A stretch of DNA of 64,000 nucleotides. It comes from Paenibacillus sedimenti. Its GTDB lineage: Bacteria; Bacillota; Bacilli; Paenibacillales; NBRC-103111. Location of the stretch: assembly GCF_014534655.1 (NCBI RefSeq), contig NZ_JACVVD010000004.1:248001-312000 (forward strand), in the 5' to 3' direction. Every line of letters begins with the position of its first letter. Within the stretch, counting starts at the first letter, position 1. Positions 7,204-15,220 of the stretch are shown here, in pieces. A program made the translations under genes and the position numbers. Below the pieces are notes generated by a model. The model saw only the letters and a program-made list of their open reading frames with translations. It had not been told where the DNA came from and did no database searches.

Positions 7204-8544
7204 TTAACTCCCTTCAATAAGCCGTTTACCGATCTCATAAGCAACAACCGACGTAACTGCATTACCAGCTATCTTGTAGAGTTGACTGTCGCTTATGCCA
7301 GCTTCCTTCAGTTTGTAGTACCATTCATCAGGGAAACTTTGGAGACGGAAGCATTCAAGTGGCGTGAGTTTTCGGATACGGTAATTGGTATCAATGATTC
7401 CTGCATCATGTTTGTTTGCTTTTAGTGTTCTGCTCAAGCCGACTGCTGGTTGTCTTAAAAATTCAGGCGATGTTCCCGTGTATATTCCGCTTGGTTCGGG
7501 TATTGCCACTCCATGCTTATCCTGTGCGGTAAGTGTGAACATTGGTTCTCCTGGTTCTTTAAATCTGCGTCCGTTTTGTCGTTTCTCTTCTCGGTCAGGT
7601 GTTAGAACTGGAATCGGTTCAAGCACTACACTCATTTCTTGTCTGCCCTGCAATCCTTTGTAATCTCTAGCCTGAAGAGTATTGACAATTTTTTGTGGCT
7701 TTCCAAGGTTTGTATTTGTTGCGCCAATCACTATCTTAGTGACGGCATTCCCATGCTGAGCCAACTGAGTCGGCGCAATCCCATCAGGATCGTAGATTTT
7801 GCCAGTACCGCCAGTGTCATCGTCCAATTGCCCTGCAACAAGAATCTTCGGTTCCTGCCCACCACCTTGCATCGTACTAAGAGTGGGTGCTACCCCCCCA
7901 GTTCCGTAGTCTCTGCTGTTTTGGTCGTGGTTACCTTCGAGCCTTCCAACGACTTCAATAGAGTTGCTGTTTTCTGCTCCGAAAGGAAATATTTTTCGTC
8001 CACTTGATCCTCTAGCACTTGCGATAATGAACACACGCTCTCGGTTTTGAGGAACGTAGGCTGCGCTGTTAAGCACACACCATTCCCCCACATACCCCAT
8101 TTCATCCAACGTTCCGAGGACGGTCTCGAATGTCCTCCCCCCGTCGTGATTGAGGAGTCCTGTGACGTTCTCAAGGAGTAAATACTCTGGTTCGAGAATA
8201 GATGCCCACCTAATGATTTCAAAGAAGAGAGTCCCGCGAGTAGCGTCCCTAAATCCTTGACGCTTTCCAGCGATTGAGAAGCTTTGGCAAGGAAATCCAC
8301 CAGCGAGCAAGCTAATGTCTCCTCGCTCTCTTCTAAACAGTCGAAGATCGTCATCTGTGACTTTTGTGACGTCATATGCGCTCCACATCCTTTTCTCATG
8401 GTCATGAAGTATCTCATAAGCTTGATGTGCGAATTTATCCCATTCCGCATAACCGACACATTCCCATCCGGCTTCCATGAGTCCGTGTCCCATACCGCCG
8501 ATGCCAGCGAACATCTCTACGAAGGTTTTTCTCAAACCTTCCAC
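7204..8544 (-). CDS. DNA cytosine-5 methyltransferase
   Basis: 446 residues. Motif I FAGIGGMGHGL (12-22), catalytic motif IV PCQSFS with Cys86, ENV motif VI near 125, motif VIII QNRERVFIIA, and C-terminal motifs IX-X (RKLTPLECFRLQSFP, IAGNAVTSVVAYEIG) are all present. The target-recognition region (about 190-375) is enlarged and holds about five degenerate copies of a TLxAxxxxGxxI-like unit. An orphan methylase: no restriction gene adjoins it. Protection of phage DNA from host restriction is the likely role. Start is probably GTG 8544, overlapping the upstream gene; exact start uncertain. Confidence 0.93.
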   Translation of the reverse strand: MEGLRKTFVEMFAGIGGMGHGLMEAGWECVGYAEWDKFAHQAYEILHDHEKRMWSAYDVTKVTDDDLRLFRRERGDISLLAGGFPCQSFSIAGKRQGFRDATRGTLFFEIIRWASILEPEYLLLENVTGLLNHDGGRTFETVLGTLDEMGYVGEWCVLNSAAYVPQNRERVFIIASARGSSGRKIFPFGAENSNSIEVVGRLEGNHDQNSRDYGTGGVAPTLSTMQGGGQEPKILVAGQLDDDTGGTGKIYDPDGIAPTQLAQHGNAVTKIVIGATNTNLGKPQKIVNTLQARDYKGLQGRQEMSVVLEPIPVLTPDREEKRQNGRRFKEPGEPMFTLTAQDKHGVAIPEPSGIYTGTSPEFLRQPAVGLSRTLKANKHDAGIIDTNYRIRKLTPLECFRLQSFPDEWYYKLKEAGISDSQLYKIAGNAVTSVVAYEIGKRLIEGS

Positions 8545-8843
8545 CCCCGCTGTGCCGCCTGCATCCGCATCAAATCTATGTGCCGCTCATTATGCTGCCT
8601 CATGAATAGCTCGACGTACTGTGTGACATCTTCCCAGACTAGAATCTCTTTCCCGCCAGTTAGAAGGAATCCGAGCACCGCCTGATTTACAGCGAGCAGG
8701 GCATCCACGACTTTGGACTTCTCAATCGGCTGGACGCAGAACTCGTTGATCAGATCGTCCATCGCATCGATTACTTTCTTCCGAGCCTGCTCCTCGTTGT
8801 GGTCGGTATCGATAATGAGTAATTGTATTGTTATCGATTGCAT
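8532..8843 (-). CDS. Hypothetical phage protein
   Basis: 103 residues, unrecognised; predicted alpha/beta with a hydrophobic N-terminal strand (SITIQLLIID). It overlaps the methylase start by 13 bases. Confidence 0.5.
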   Translation of the reverse strand: MQSITIQLLIIDTDHNEEQARKKVIDAMDDLINEFCVQPIEKSKVVDALLAVNQAVLGFLLTGGKEILVWEDVTQYVELFMRQHNERHIDLMRMQAAQRGWKV

Positions 8844-8854
8844 TCAAGCCCTCC

Positions 8855-9130
8855 TTAAATCTCAATGAGTCCTATAATTTCCTCTTCGCTACGCTGTACG
8901 ATCTCAGCAAGATCAGAAAGCTCATTCACTGCGGACTTGGATAGTTCTAACACAACTTTTAATCTCAATGCAGCTCTCAAAGCTCCTCCCAGACTTCCGT
9001 AATAACCAACTGGGTTAAACACTTCCTTGCCCTTGTTGTCGCCTTCCTTTACAATACTTTTCCGTTCCAAAGTGCACTGTTTGAATTCAACATCGATGTA
9101 AATATCGTTTTCAACATGGACTCGTGCCAT
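8855..9130 (-). CDS. Hypothetical phage protein
   Basis: 91 residues. It begins with a short beta-rich part containing a KEGDNKGKEVF turn and continues as a long helix. Unrecognised, lies in the replication operon between DnaB-side genes and the methylase. Confidence 0.5.
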   Translation of the reverse strand: MARVHVENDIYIDVEFKQCTLERKSIVKEGDNKGKEVFNPVGYYGSLGGALRAALRLKVVLELSKSAVNELSDLAEIVQRSEEEIIGLIEI

Positions 9131-9145
9131 ATAATCACCCTTTCC

Positions 9146-9676
9146 TCACAACCACGCCGCAGCGCTCGCGTAATCATCCTGCGTGGCTTCATCATTTGAC
9201 TTTCCAGCCTCTTTCCCGCCAATTTCGAACTGACGTTCCCCTGAAGGGGTAGAAGGCCCCACAGAAGCGCTACGTTCCTCTGTAGATGCTTCTTCTTTAG
9301 GTTCTGCAACTATCCAGCCAAGCTTTTCGTAAGCATCCTTCACACTCGGATATTTTTTCACATATTCCGATCGCTGATAGGCAAGAATGGCGCCGTCGAT
9401 TAGGTCATACTCGATCATCAATTCTGCTTTCTTCTCAGGTGTAATCAATGGATGGTCCATCTCGACGGCCTTGCTGATCCGTTTGCTCCGCCAAGCTTCA
9501 TCATCCTTGGCAACCTCGGCAGCGAGGTACAGTTGCAGCTCCTTCCGCGTGATATCGATATTCTTTTGGAGTTTAGTCTTGCTGTCCGGATCGATGGCTG
9601 GGTTATTGACCTTGGCGATTTTATCCTTCAGCCACGCGACTATTGAGTCATAATTAGCAGCAGTGATCTTGCTCAT
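9146..9676 (-). CDS. Hypothetical phage protein
   Basis: 176 residues from ATG 9676, chosen because ATGA overlaps the helicase stop. A helical N-terminal domain is followed from about residue 125 by a disordered Ser/Glu-rich tail. No family recognised; position after DnaB suggests a replication accessory role, but nothing in the sequence proves it. Confidence 0.5.
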   Translation of the reverse strand: MSKITAANYDSIVAWLKDKIAKVNNPAIDPDSKTKLQKNIDITRKELQLYLAAEVAKDDEAWRSKRISKAVEMDHPLITPEKKAELMIEYDLIDGAILAYQRSEYVKKYPSVKDAYEKLGWIVAEPKEEASTEERSASVGPSTPSGERQFEIGGKEAGKSNDEATQDDYASAAAWL

Positions 9677-11037
9677 TTGCGACCGCCTGCCTTTTTCTTT
9701 TCTGGCTCTTTCTCTTTCTCCAGCTCCACATACCGCTGCAACCACCATTCGAAACGATAGCGGAACCGGTTGAGCCCGACATTTCGCCCCTTGGCAAAGA
9801 TCGATTGAACAATTTTCACATTGCCGTCGTATTCACCGTCATGCCAAAGGAATTCGACCACATCCGCATCCTGCTCAATGCTGCCCGATTCCTTCAAATG
9901 CCTGAGCTTCGGCTCCTCATCGTCGGCTGAACGATCGAGCTGCGAGAGCATGATGAATACGAAATTCATCTTCCGGGCCATTGATTTGGCCGTCCGCGTA
10001 ACGCGCCCAATTGCTTCATGGCGCTTTTCTCCGCGCCTCGGTACGATCTCCATGATCTGCAGGTAATCCACGATGATGGCAGCTATTTTCCCATGTTGCT
10101 TGATCATCTGTTTGGATGTGGAGCGAATCTCCTCGATCGTTACACCAGACGAATCTTGAATGTGAATTGGCAATGATTCGAGCAAGTCATACGCTTCATC
10201 AATCTTTTGCTGTTCTCGATCTGTAAAGCCTTCCTCGCCGCCCTTATTGATGAGCCGGTTATAGTTCACCCCAGCCACATTTGAAACGATCCTGTCCTTG
10301 ACCTCGTTTTCCCCCATCTCCTGGGAGTAGATCAGAACGCATCCGGCATCCTTGGCGGCGACCATCTTGCCGTCGATTAGCCGAAACTGGCTCGCGATGC
10401 CGTAGACCAGTTGCAGCGCCTTGGCCGTCTTTCCCACGCTCGGGCGTCCGGCAATGATGTACAGCCATCCCCGCCACAACTGCGCCCACTCATCGAATTG
10501 CTTAAATCCCGAGAGAATCTTCTGCGCTTTGGTCTTAAGATGCTCGTAATAGTCCTTTCTGCTTTGCTTAAAGTCCCGCATCTTTGCGACTGTTTTCGGA
10601 CGGATCTTATCGGTGATCTCTTCGGCGGAAGCATAGATATCCTCGTCATCTTCGAAATCGCCATTAACAGCAGCCTTCTTCATCTCTTCCCCGGCCTCAT
10701 ACATCCGGCGCCGTAAAGCTTTTGTTCGGACAATGCGTGCATAGTACTTTACATTGGCGACCGTTGGCACGGATGCGATCATATCGGTTAGATACGTAAC
10801 CCCGCCAATCTCTTGAATGCGGCCAAACCGATCGAACTCACCAACAACCGTAATAAAATCGATTGGAAGGTCCTGCTCGTGGAGATAGCGGATGACGTTG
10901 AAAATGAGCTCATGCTTCTCGTGAAAGTCCCTTGGCTCAAGGAAGCTGATTTCGTCTAAGCATCTGGAATCCGATAGGATCGCGCCAAGGACGGACTGCT
11001 CAGCTTGAAAGTCGTTTAATGTCTGAAACTCCATCAT
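9673..11037 (-). CDS. DnaB-type replicative helicase
   Basis: 454 residues from ATG 11037 (nine bases after GGAGG). N-terminal DnaB domain (AEQSVLGAILSDSRCLDEI) followed by the RecA-like C-terminal domain with Walker A GRPSVGKTA, Walker B IAAIIVDYLQIM and ESGSIEQDADVVEFL. It unwinds the fork on phage DNA. It lies directly downstream of a loader-like gene and the iteron-containing initiator gene, a complete theta replication set. Confidence 0.92.
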   Translation of the reverse strand: MMEFQTLNDFQAEQSVLGAILSDSRCLDEISFLEPRDFHEKHELIFNVIRYLHEQDLPIDFITVVGEFDRFGRIQEIGGVTYLTDMIASVPTVANVKYYARIVRTKALRRRMYEAGEEMKKAAVNGDFEDDEDIYASAEEITDKIRPKTVAKMRDFKQSRKDYYEHLKTKAQKILSGFKQFDEWAQLWRGWLYIIAGRPSVGKTAKALQLVYGIASQFRLIDGKMVAAKDAGCVLIYSQEMGENEVKDRIVSNVAGVNYNRLINKGGEEGFTDREQQKIDEAYDLLESLPIHIQDSSGVTIEEIRSTSKQMIKQHGKIAAIIVDYLQIMEIVPRRGEKRHEAIGRVTRTAKSMARKMNFVFIMLSQLDRSADDEEPKLRHLKESGSIEQDADVVEFLWHDGEYDGNVKIVQSIFAKGRNVGLNRFRYRFEWWLQRYVELEKEKEPEKKKAGGRK

Positions 11038-11332
11038 AGACAAAGTCCTCCGGATCTTTCCCTAACCGGACCCATTCAGAGAAAGCAATGTCTCGGTTGC
11101 GGGCTTCGATTTCTTTATCAATGGGTTTTGGTGCTGCTTCACAGCGAATGTCCGCTATAGTCGGCGGGAACCGGTTCGTCTTGATGTGCTGGGCTAAATT
11201 CTGTTGAGCCCGCTCGAAACTCACATCTTCGAGCATAGATTGCCACCCATGCGTAACCGCTGTGGTTATTTCAAAATTAGGGAAGAAGGTTTTGATTGCG
11301 GCCAAGAACTTCGCCGTCTCCGTTTGCTTCAA
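11000..11332 (-). CDS. Probable helicase loader (SPP1 G39P-like)
   Basis: 110 residues. Small helical protein with FPNFEI near the N-terminus and RFPPTIADIR around residue 50, features of the phage G39P loader/inhibitor family. It overlaps both the initiator gene and the DnaB gene, matching the initiator-loader-helicase order of SPP1 genes 38-39-40. Start (TTG) is uncertain. Confidence 0.6.
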   Translation of the reverse strand: MKQTETAKFLAAIKTFFPNFEITTAVTHGWQSMLEDVSFERAQQNLAQHIKTNRFPPTIADIRCEAAPKPIDKEIEARNRDIAFSEWVRLGKDPEDFVYDGVSDIKRLSS

Positions 11333-12083
11333 GCGCCTCGCCCTCCCTATAGAATTGGTTTAAAATATCCATCTCTGCTTGATTCCGCTGTTGTTTGTTT
11401 GAAGGGCGGCTTGAAAGCTGTTTTTGTTTGGCAAGGTCACCTTTAATCCATACACGTAGCGTTTTGTTATGATCCTTTTTGGTTTTCTTCGGATAATTGG
11501 TTTGCCATTCATCCAGCTTCTCAATGAACAGATCAACCGTATCTTTTCCGAAATCATTGACTAAGCGATCGTATTCTTCTTGAGTCAAAAATACGGTATC
11601 AAGGAACTGAATTTTTGACATATATATCTCTTCTTTCTTTAGAGTTTCTTTATTTCTTTTCTTTGTCCTCGTTTTAGAGGACACTTCCGTCCTCGTTTTA
11701 GAGGACACTGCGTCCTCGTTTTCGAGGACACCTGTTTCTTCTATTAACTGTCCTCGTTTTAGAGGACACCTATCGTTATCCCATTCCTCATAATTTTTGT
11801 TGAATTGGAGCACCCGGGGCTTGCCAGGATTGCCGGAGATTACTTTCAGAACATTTCTTTCGATTAAAGCTGTTAGTTCCCGATCAACCTGACCTCTCCC
11901 CGCATCCGTCGCTTCAGCCAAAAAGTTTAAGGAAAACTCGTGGGATTTACGCCTGAAACCGTAGGTGTATCGCCAAACCACGAGGATTATTCGTAACTGC
12001 GTCCCATTGAATTTGAATTTCGGAACCTGCTCCAATAGCTCATTTGCTATCTTTGTGTAGCGGTCCGGTTGAGGGTTTGCCAC
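11277..12083 (-). CDS. Phage replication initiator (O-type)
   Basis: 268 residues, GTG start. N-terminal winged-helix DNA-binding domain typical of phage replication organizers (LRIILVVWRYTYGFRRKSHE, ATDAGRGQVDRELTALIERN). A low-complexity linker (about 105-155) is encoded by the iteron region. The C-terminal half (about 160-250) is helical and probably contacts the helicase or loader. As in lambda O, origin repeats lie inside the gene that encodes their binding protein. Confidence 0.82.
   Translation of the reverse strand: MANPQPDRYTKIANELLEQVPKFKFNGTQLRIILVVWRYTYGFRRKSHEFSLNFLAEATDAGRGQVDRELTALIERNVLKVISGNPGKPRVLQFNKNYEEWDNDRCPLKRGQLIEETGVLENEDAVSSKTRTEVSSKTRTKKRNKETLKKEEIYMSKIQFLDTVFLTQEEYDRLVNDFGKDTVDLFIEKLDEWQTNYPKKTKKDHNKTLRVWIKGDLAKQKQLSSRPSNKQQRNQAEMDILNQFYREGEALEANGDGEVLGRNQNLLP
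11665..11769. repeat. Four 20-bp iterons: probable replication origin
   Basis: Copies of GTCCTCGTTTTAGAGGACAC begin at 11665, 11689, 11712 and 11750; the third has TTCG for TTAG. Each is itself an inverted repeat (GTCCTC/GAGGAC). They lie within the initiator gene, next to AT-rich DNA at 11610-11662 (TATATATCTC, TTTATTTC). Position and structure match phage origins bound by O-type initiators. Confidence 0.8.
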
Positions 12084-12089
12084 TCAGCC

Positions 12090-12452
12090 TCACTTCCTCT
12101 GGCTGTCTTCCTCGAATATAGTTGTTACGAATTGTGTGACCTGCTCTGCAAAATGCTCCCGTGTTTTCGGATCCGTTGCATCGATCGGCGCCTGAATCCA
12201 GCCTTGATAAATCTCTAGTACGCCGTGCTTAATTCGGTCTTGCAGCGTCTCCTCCGACTCATAATCGTATAGCATCGCCCTAAGAAACGTTTCAAAGTTA
12301 TCAGCAGCAAAGTCCCGAACAATCCGGCCCGCCTCATTTGTTTGGTAATTCTTGAATGAATGGGCGACCATAGTAGGTATGTGATTGTCGTAGAGCTCCC
12401 TATATTCATCTAACGCATCAACGATTAATCCCGGCAATACAACCTTTTTCAT
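12090..12452 (-). CDS. Hypothetical phage protein
   Basis: 120 residues, all-helical, unrecognised. Its start overlaps the stop of the MBL hydrolase gene and its stop lies seven bases before the initiator start. Confidence 0.5.
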   Translation of the reverse strand: MKKVVLPGLIVDALDEYRELYDNHIPTMVAHSFKNYQTNEAGRIVRDFAADNFETFLRAMLYDYESEETLQDRIKHGVLEIYQGWIQAPIDATDPKTREHFAEQVTQFVTTIFEEDSQRK

Positions 12453-13210
12453 TCGCTCACAACCTCCAGACTATAATGCTTTCCTTCAATAAATCCCTTT
12501 TCTAGCAGGGCCCGCATGACTTCGGCTTTGGCGTGCATAGGTGTGTTGTTGCTACTTGATAAGTGGGTAAGATAGATCCTTTCGCCCTTGCCTTTGACCA
12601 ATCGTTTGAGGGCTGCTGCCGTTTGCTGATTGCTTAAATGACCGATGTCAGAAAGTATGCGGGCTTTTGTAGCAATTGGGTAATCAGATGCTTCAACCAG
12701 CGCCGGATCGTGATTAGCTTCAATGATGTAGATGCTGCCCTCCATCATTTCCAGCATGTCATTATCGACTTTCCCGGTATCGAACACCACGCAGCAGCGG
12801 TTGCCGAAATCGTCCTCAATGGCGTATCCAAGCGGCTCGTAAGCATCGTGATGAACGCCGAAGGGGTAAATGTGGATGTCTCCAAGCTCGATCATTGAAT
12901 AGCGGTCATTGTCTTTTGTAAGAGCATGGCGCAGATCGTCTGAAACTGAATCGATGTCCTTCCATTCCCCTTCTGAGGCGAAGACAGGGATGCTGTATTT
13001 GTTGGCGATAGTCAGTCCCCGGATGTGGTCGCCGTGAGCGTGTGTGATACATATACCCTGGATGTCGGTAGCTGGATTAATGCCGTTATCAATCAACCGC
13101 TTTTCAATATCCCGTTTCCATCGGCCAGCGTCGATAAGGACGCCGGCGTTCCCGCTTTTAATGTGAATACAGTTACCGTTGCTTCCGGATGCGAGGATGG
13201 TTACTTTCAT
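12449..13210 (-). CDS. MBL-fold metallohydrolase (YycJ-like)
   Basis: 253 residues. Begins with the beta-lactamase-fold strand ILASGSNGNCIHI and carries the metal motif THAHGDH (about 57-63), a later FDTGKVD and a distal HLSS. YycJ/WalJ-type members are 5'-3' exonuclease-like. Lying beside recT and an SbcC-like ATPase, it may supply the nuclease of the recombination module, since no YqaJ- or lambda-exo-like gene is present; this is inference. Confidence 0.82.
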   Translation of the reverse strand: MKVTILASGSNGNCIHIKSGNAGVLIDAGRWKRDIEKRLIDNGINPATDIQGICITHAHGDHIRGLTIANKYSIPVFASEGEWKDIDSVSDDLRHALTKDNDRYSMIELGDIHIYPFGVHHDAYEPLGYAIEDDFGNRCCVVFDTGKVDNDMLEMMEGSIYIIEANHDPALVEASDYPIATKARILSDIGHLSNQQTAAALKRLVKGKGERIYLTHLSSSNNTPMHAKAEVMRALLEKGFIEGKHYSLEVVSE

Positions 13211-13213
13211 CCT

Positions 13214-14119
13214 TTAATCCTCGATCGGCAGCTCGTCATTGTCCGCATTCTCTTTCTCGGCAAGTTTAAGGTCAAGCAACTTGATTACGCCTTGTAGCTC
13301 TTTTAGAGTCGGGTTTTTCGGGTCATCATATCTGACTTGATTGGTTTGGAAGAACCCATCAATTGCAGGAACTGTTGTTAAACCAAGTTGTGCCAGCTTC
13401 AATTTAATGTCCGCTCTGGCTTTCTCTTTCGGATCTGGTTTTGGTTGTTCATGTTCCGCCGGCTTAAACTTTGCATCTGAATGGGTGGCCTCACTCGTAA
13501 TGTCCCGGCGCATCGGCTCGCCGTTATCCTGAGTTGAAGCGGAAGGTGAAAGAGTGACATCATCTTCATTAATGTCGATACCAAACTGACCCTTCAAGGC
13601 TCTCTTCAATACATGCTTCTTAAACATATCGGCCGTGTATCTTTTCCACATGGTTTGTTGATTTGGAATTGAGCTTTTTTGAAAGTGTTCAACTTCTGAG
13701 AATGGCATGATGACAGTATATGGCTTGAATCCTTCGCGATAAGCAACTGCATATGCCCCAAGAATCTTGGCGTCAGCATTAGGGAATCCATCTGGTTCAT
13801 GTTCGATTTCCCAAGTCCCATCCTTTGCACGTTTCGGTTTAAACAATTCTCCTTCATAAACAACTTGAACATCATACCCTTGATAGCCATCTTTCTGCTT
13901 GGCTAAATAAGCAATTCCTTCAATACCAATCTGCAAGGACATTTTACCTTGATACGTGATTGCATAGATGTGATTGAGAAAAGGGTTCAAACCAGAGGCG
14001 TGAGCAGTTCGTAGGAATAGCTGAAATTGTGAATCGGTTGTTCCTACAGCAAGAGTTTCTTTCATAGTTGTTATGTCTTCAGCGGTCCAATTGCCGACAG
14101 TTGTAATTTGAGTTGTCAT
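13214..14119 (-). CDS. recT: RecT single-strand annealing protein
   Basis: 301 residues with RecT hallmarks: LRTAHASGLNPFLNHIYAIT, YQGKMSLQIGIEGIAYLA, HVLKRALKG. It anneals complementary strands during phage recombination and replication. The C-terminal 80 residues are charged and probably flexible. Confidence 0.92.
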   Translation of the reverse strand: MTTQITTVGNWTAEDITTMKETLAVGTTDSQFQLFLRTAHASGLNPFLNHIYAITYQGKMSLQIGIEGIAYLAKQKDGYQGYDVQVVYEGELFKPKRAKDGTWEIEHEPDGFPNADAKILGAYAVAYREGFKPYTVIMPFSEVEHFQKSSIPNQQTMWKRYTADMFKKHVLKRALKGQFGIDINEDDVTLSPSASTQDNGEPMRRDITSEATHSDAKFKPAEHEQPKPDPKEKARADIKLKLAQLGLTTVPAIDGFFQTNQVRYDDPKNPTLKELQGVIKLLDLKLAEKENADNDELPIED

Positions 14120-14122
14120 AGA

Positions 14123-14311
14123 TTAATTACCTCCCGAGATTTCGAAGTGTTCAGCAAAATATTGACCATCTTTCTTTACATGGTGATCTGCGTCAGCGCG
14201 AGCGCCATTGATGATCATTTCCTTGGTATCCTCGTAATATGGAGTGACCTTTTGCCCTTCAAACAAGGCATTCCCAGCATCGGTTTTCTTGACTTTATAG
14301 GTGTTTGGCAT
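14123..14311 (-). CDS. Hypothetical phage protein
   Basis: 62 residues, unrecognised (contains ARADADHHVKKDGQYFAEHF). Ends four bases before recT begins and is cotranscribed. Confidence 0.5.
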   Translation of the reverse strand: MPNTYKVKKTDAGNALFEGQKVTPYYEDTKEMIINGARADADHHVKKDGQYFAEHFEISGGN

Positions 14312-14323
14312 TTGAATCGCTCC

Positions 14324-14512
14324 CTATCGAATAATGTAATCCGTAGTTACTTTGAAGAAGTCAGCTATCTTGATGAGTGTCCTATAATCCGGTTCCCTGC
14401 GGTTGTTCTCGTAATGACTGATCGATACTCGCAATAATCCAAGAGAAGAAGCCAATTGCTCCTGTGTCATGCTCCGCGCCCGGCGTAGTGCTGCTATTTT
14501 GTCACCGTACAT
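14324..14512 (-). CDS. Small XRE-family regulator
   Basis: 62 residues, a bare helix-turn-helix: ALRRARSMTQEQLASSLGLL, RVSISHYENNRREP, ending DFFKVTTDYIIR. Size fits Cro-like phage regulators. It lies inside the replication operon, not at the lysogeny switch, so its operator is unknown. Confidence 0.75.
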   Translation of the reverse strand: MYGDKIAALRRARSMTQEQLASSLGLLRVSISHYENNRREPDYRTLIKIADFFKVTTDYIIR

Positions 14513-14978
14513 GGATCAGATACCAGCAGCCGGCAATGATCACTGCTATGCCAACAGTTATGATGACGGCGTTCACGAATCCACGGGCTACTCCAAGTCC
14601 ATCCTCTTCGTGAGTGGCGGGCCCTGTTGGGGTCATCTCAAGCGGCATGCCGGAAGCCTTGAGTATGAGTGTTTCACCGATCGATTGTACTGCGGCAAGG
14701 GCAAGCACTGCGGCGATGTAGAATGCGACGGTAGGGGCTGTAAGGTAGCCGACGATGAATAGCGCTGAAACCCAGATGCCCGCGCACCAATAGCAATTGA
14801 TGATCTGGCCGATAAAGCGACGAATGCCGGTGCCTTGCAGGGTGAACGTGATGTTTTGGCCATCGAACCCGCGCTTTACGAATTGGCTGCGGACCCGTTC
14901 AAATAGTTTGTCGAAGACGATGAAGTGGGTCAGCCGGTAGACGGCAAGGGCTAGGAGTAGGAAGGTAAATGGCGTCAT
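14502..14978 (-). CDS. DUF1360-type membrane protein
   Basis: 158 residues with three to four membrane helices (TFLLLALAVYRLTHFIVFDK; CYWCAGIWVSALFIVGY; AVIITVGIAVIIAGCWYL). The YRLTHFI and CYWCAGIW motifs are those of DUF1360, found in Bacillus chromosomes and phages. Role unknown; its product is probably in the host membrane. Confidence 0.7.
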   Translation of the reverse strand: MTPFTFLLLALAVYRLTHFIVFDKLFERVRSQFVKRGFDGQNITFTLQGTGIRRFIGQIINCYWCAGIWVSALFIVGYLTAPTVAFYIAAVLALAAVQSIGETLILKASGMPLEMTPTGPATHEEDGLGVARGFVNAVIITVGIAVIIAGCWYLIHVR

Positions 14979-15220
14979 TGAACTACCTCGCTTTCTAGCC
15001 GAACTCTTATGTCAATGGTATAAAGGGCATAATCAATGCCGTAGCGTCCAGCTATGTTATTGATAAAATCAACGAGTATTGCTTCGATGTGGCGTTGATC
15101 AATGCCCTCGGCTTCCGCCAATTCATTCATGTGACGGTTACGTTTGACGGATGCATCGCCTTGGGCAACATAGCGCTCGGCATCCTTTTTTAATGAATTC
15201 AATAGTTCAAGGACTGTCAT
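14975..15220 (-). CDS. Hypothetical phage protein
   Basis: 81 residues, unrecognised. Starts and stops overlap both neighbours by four bases, so it is coupled to the SbcC-like ATPase. Confidence 0.5.
   Translation of the reverse strand: MTVLELLNSLKKDAERYVAQGDASVKRNRHMNELAEAEGIDQRHIEAILVDFINNIAGRYGIDYALYTIDIRVRLESEVVQ

Noticed and set aside
11665..11769. Possible CRISPR array
   Set aside because: Repeats are separated by only 3-18 bases, are palindromic and lie inside a coding gene; they are iterons, not repeat-spacer units.
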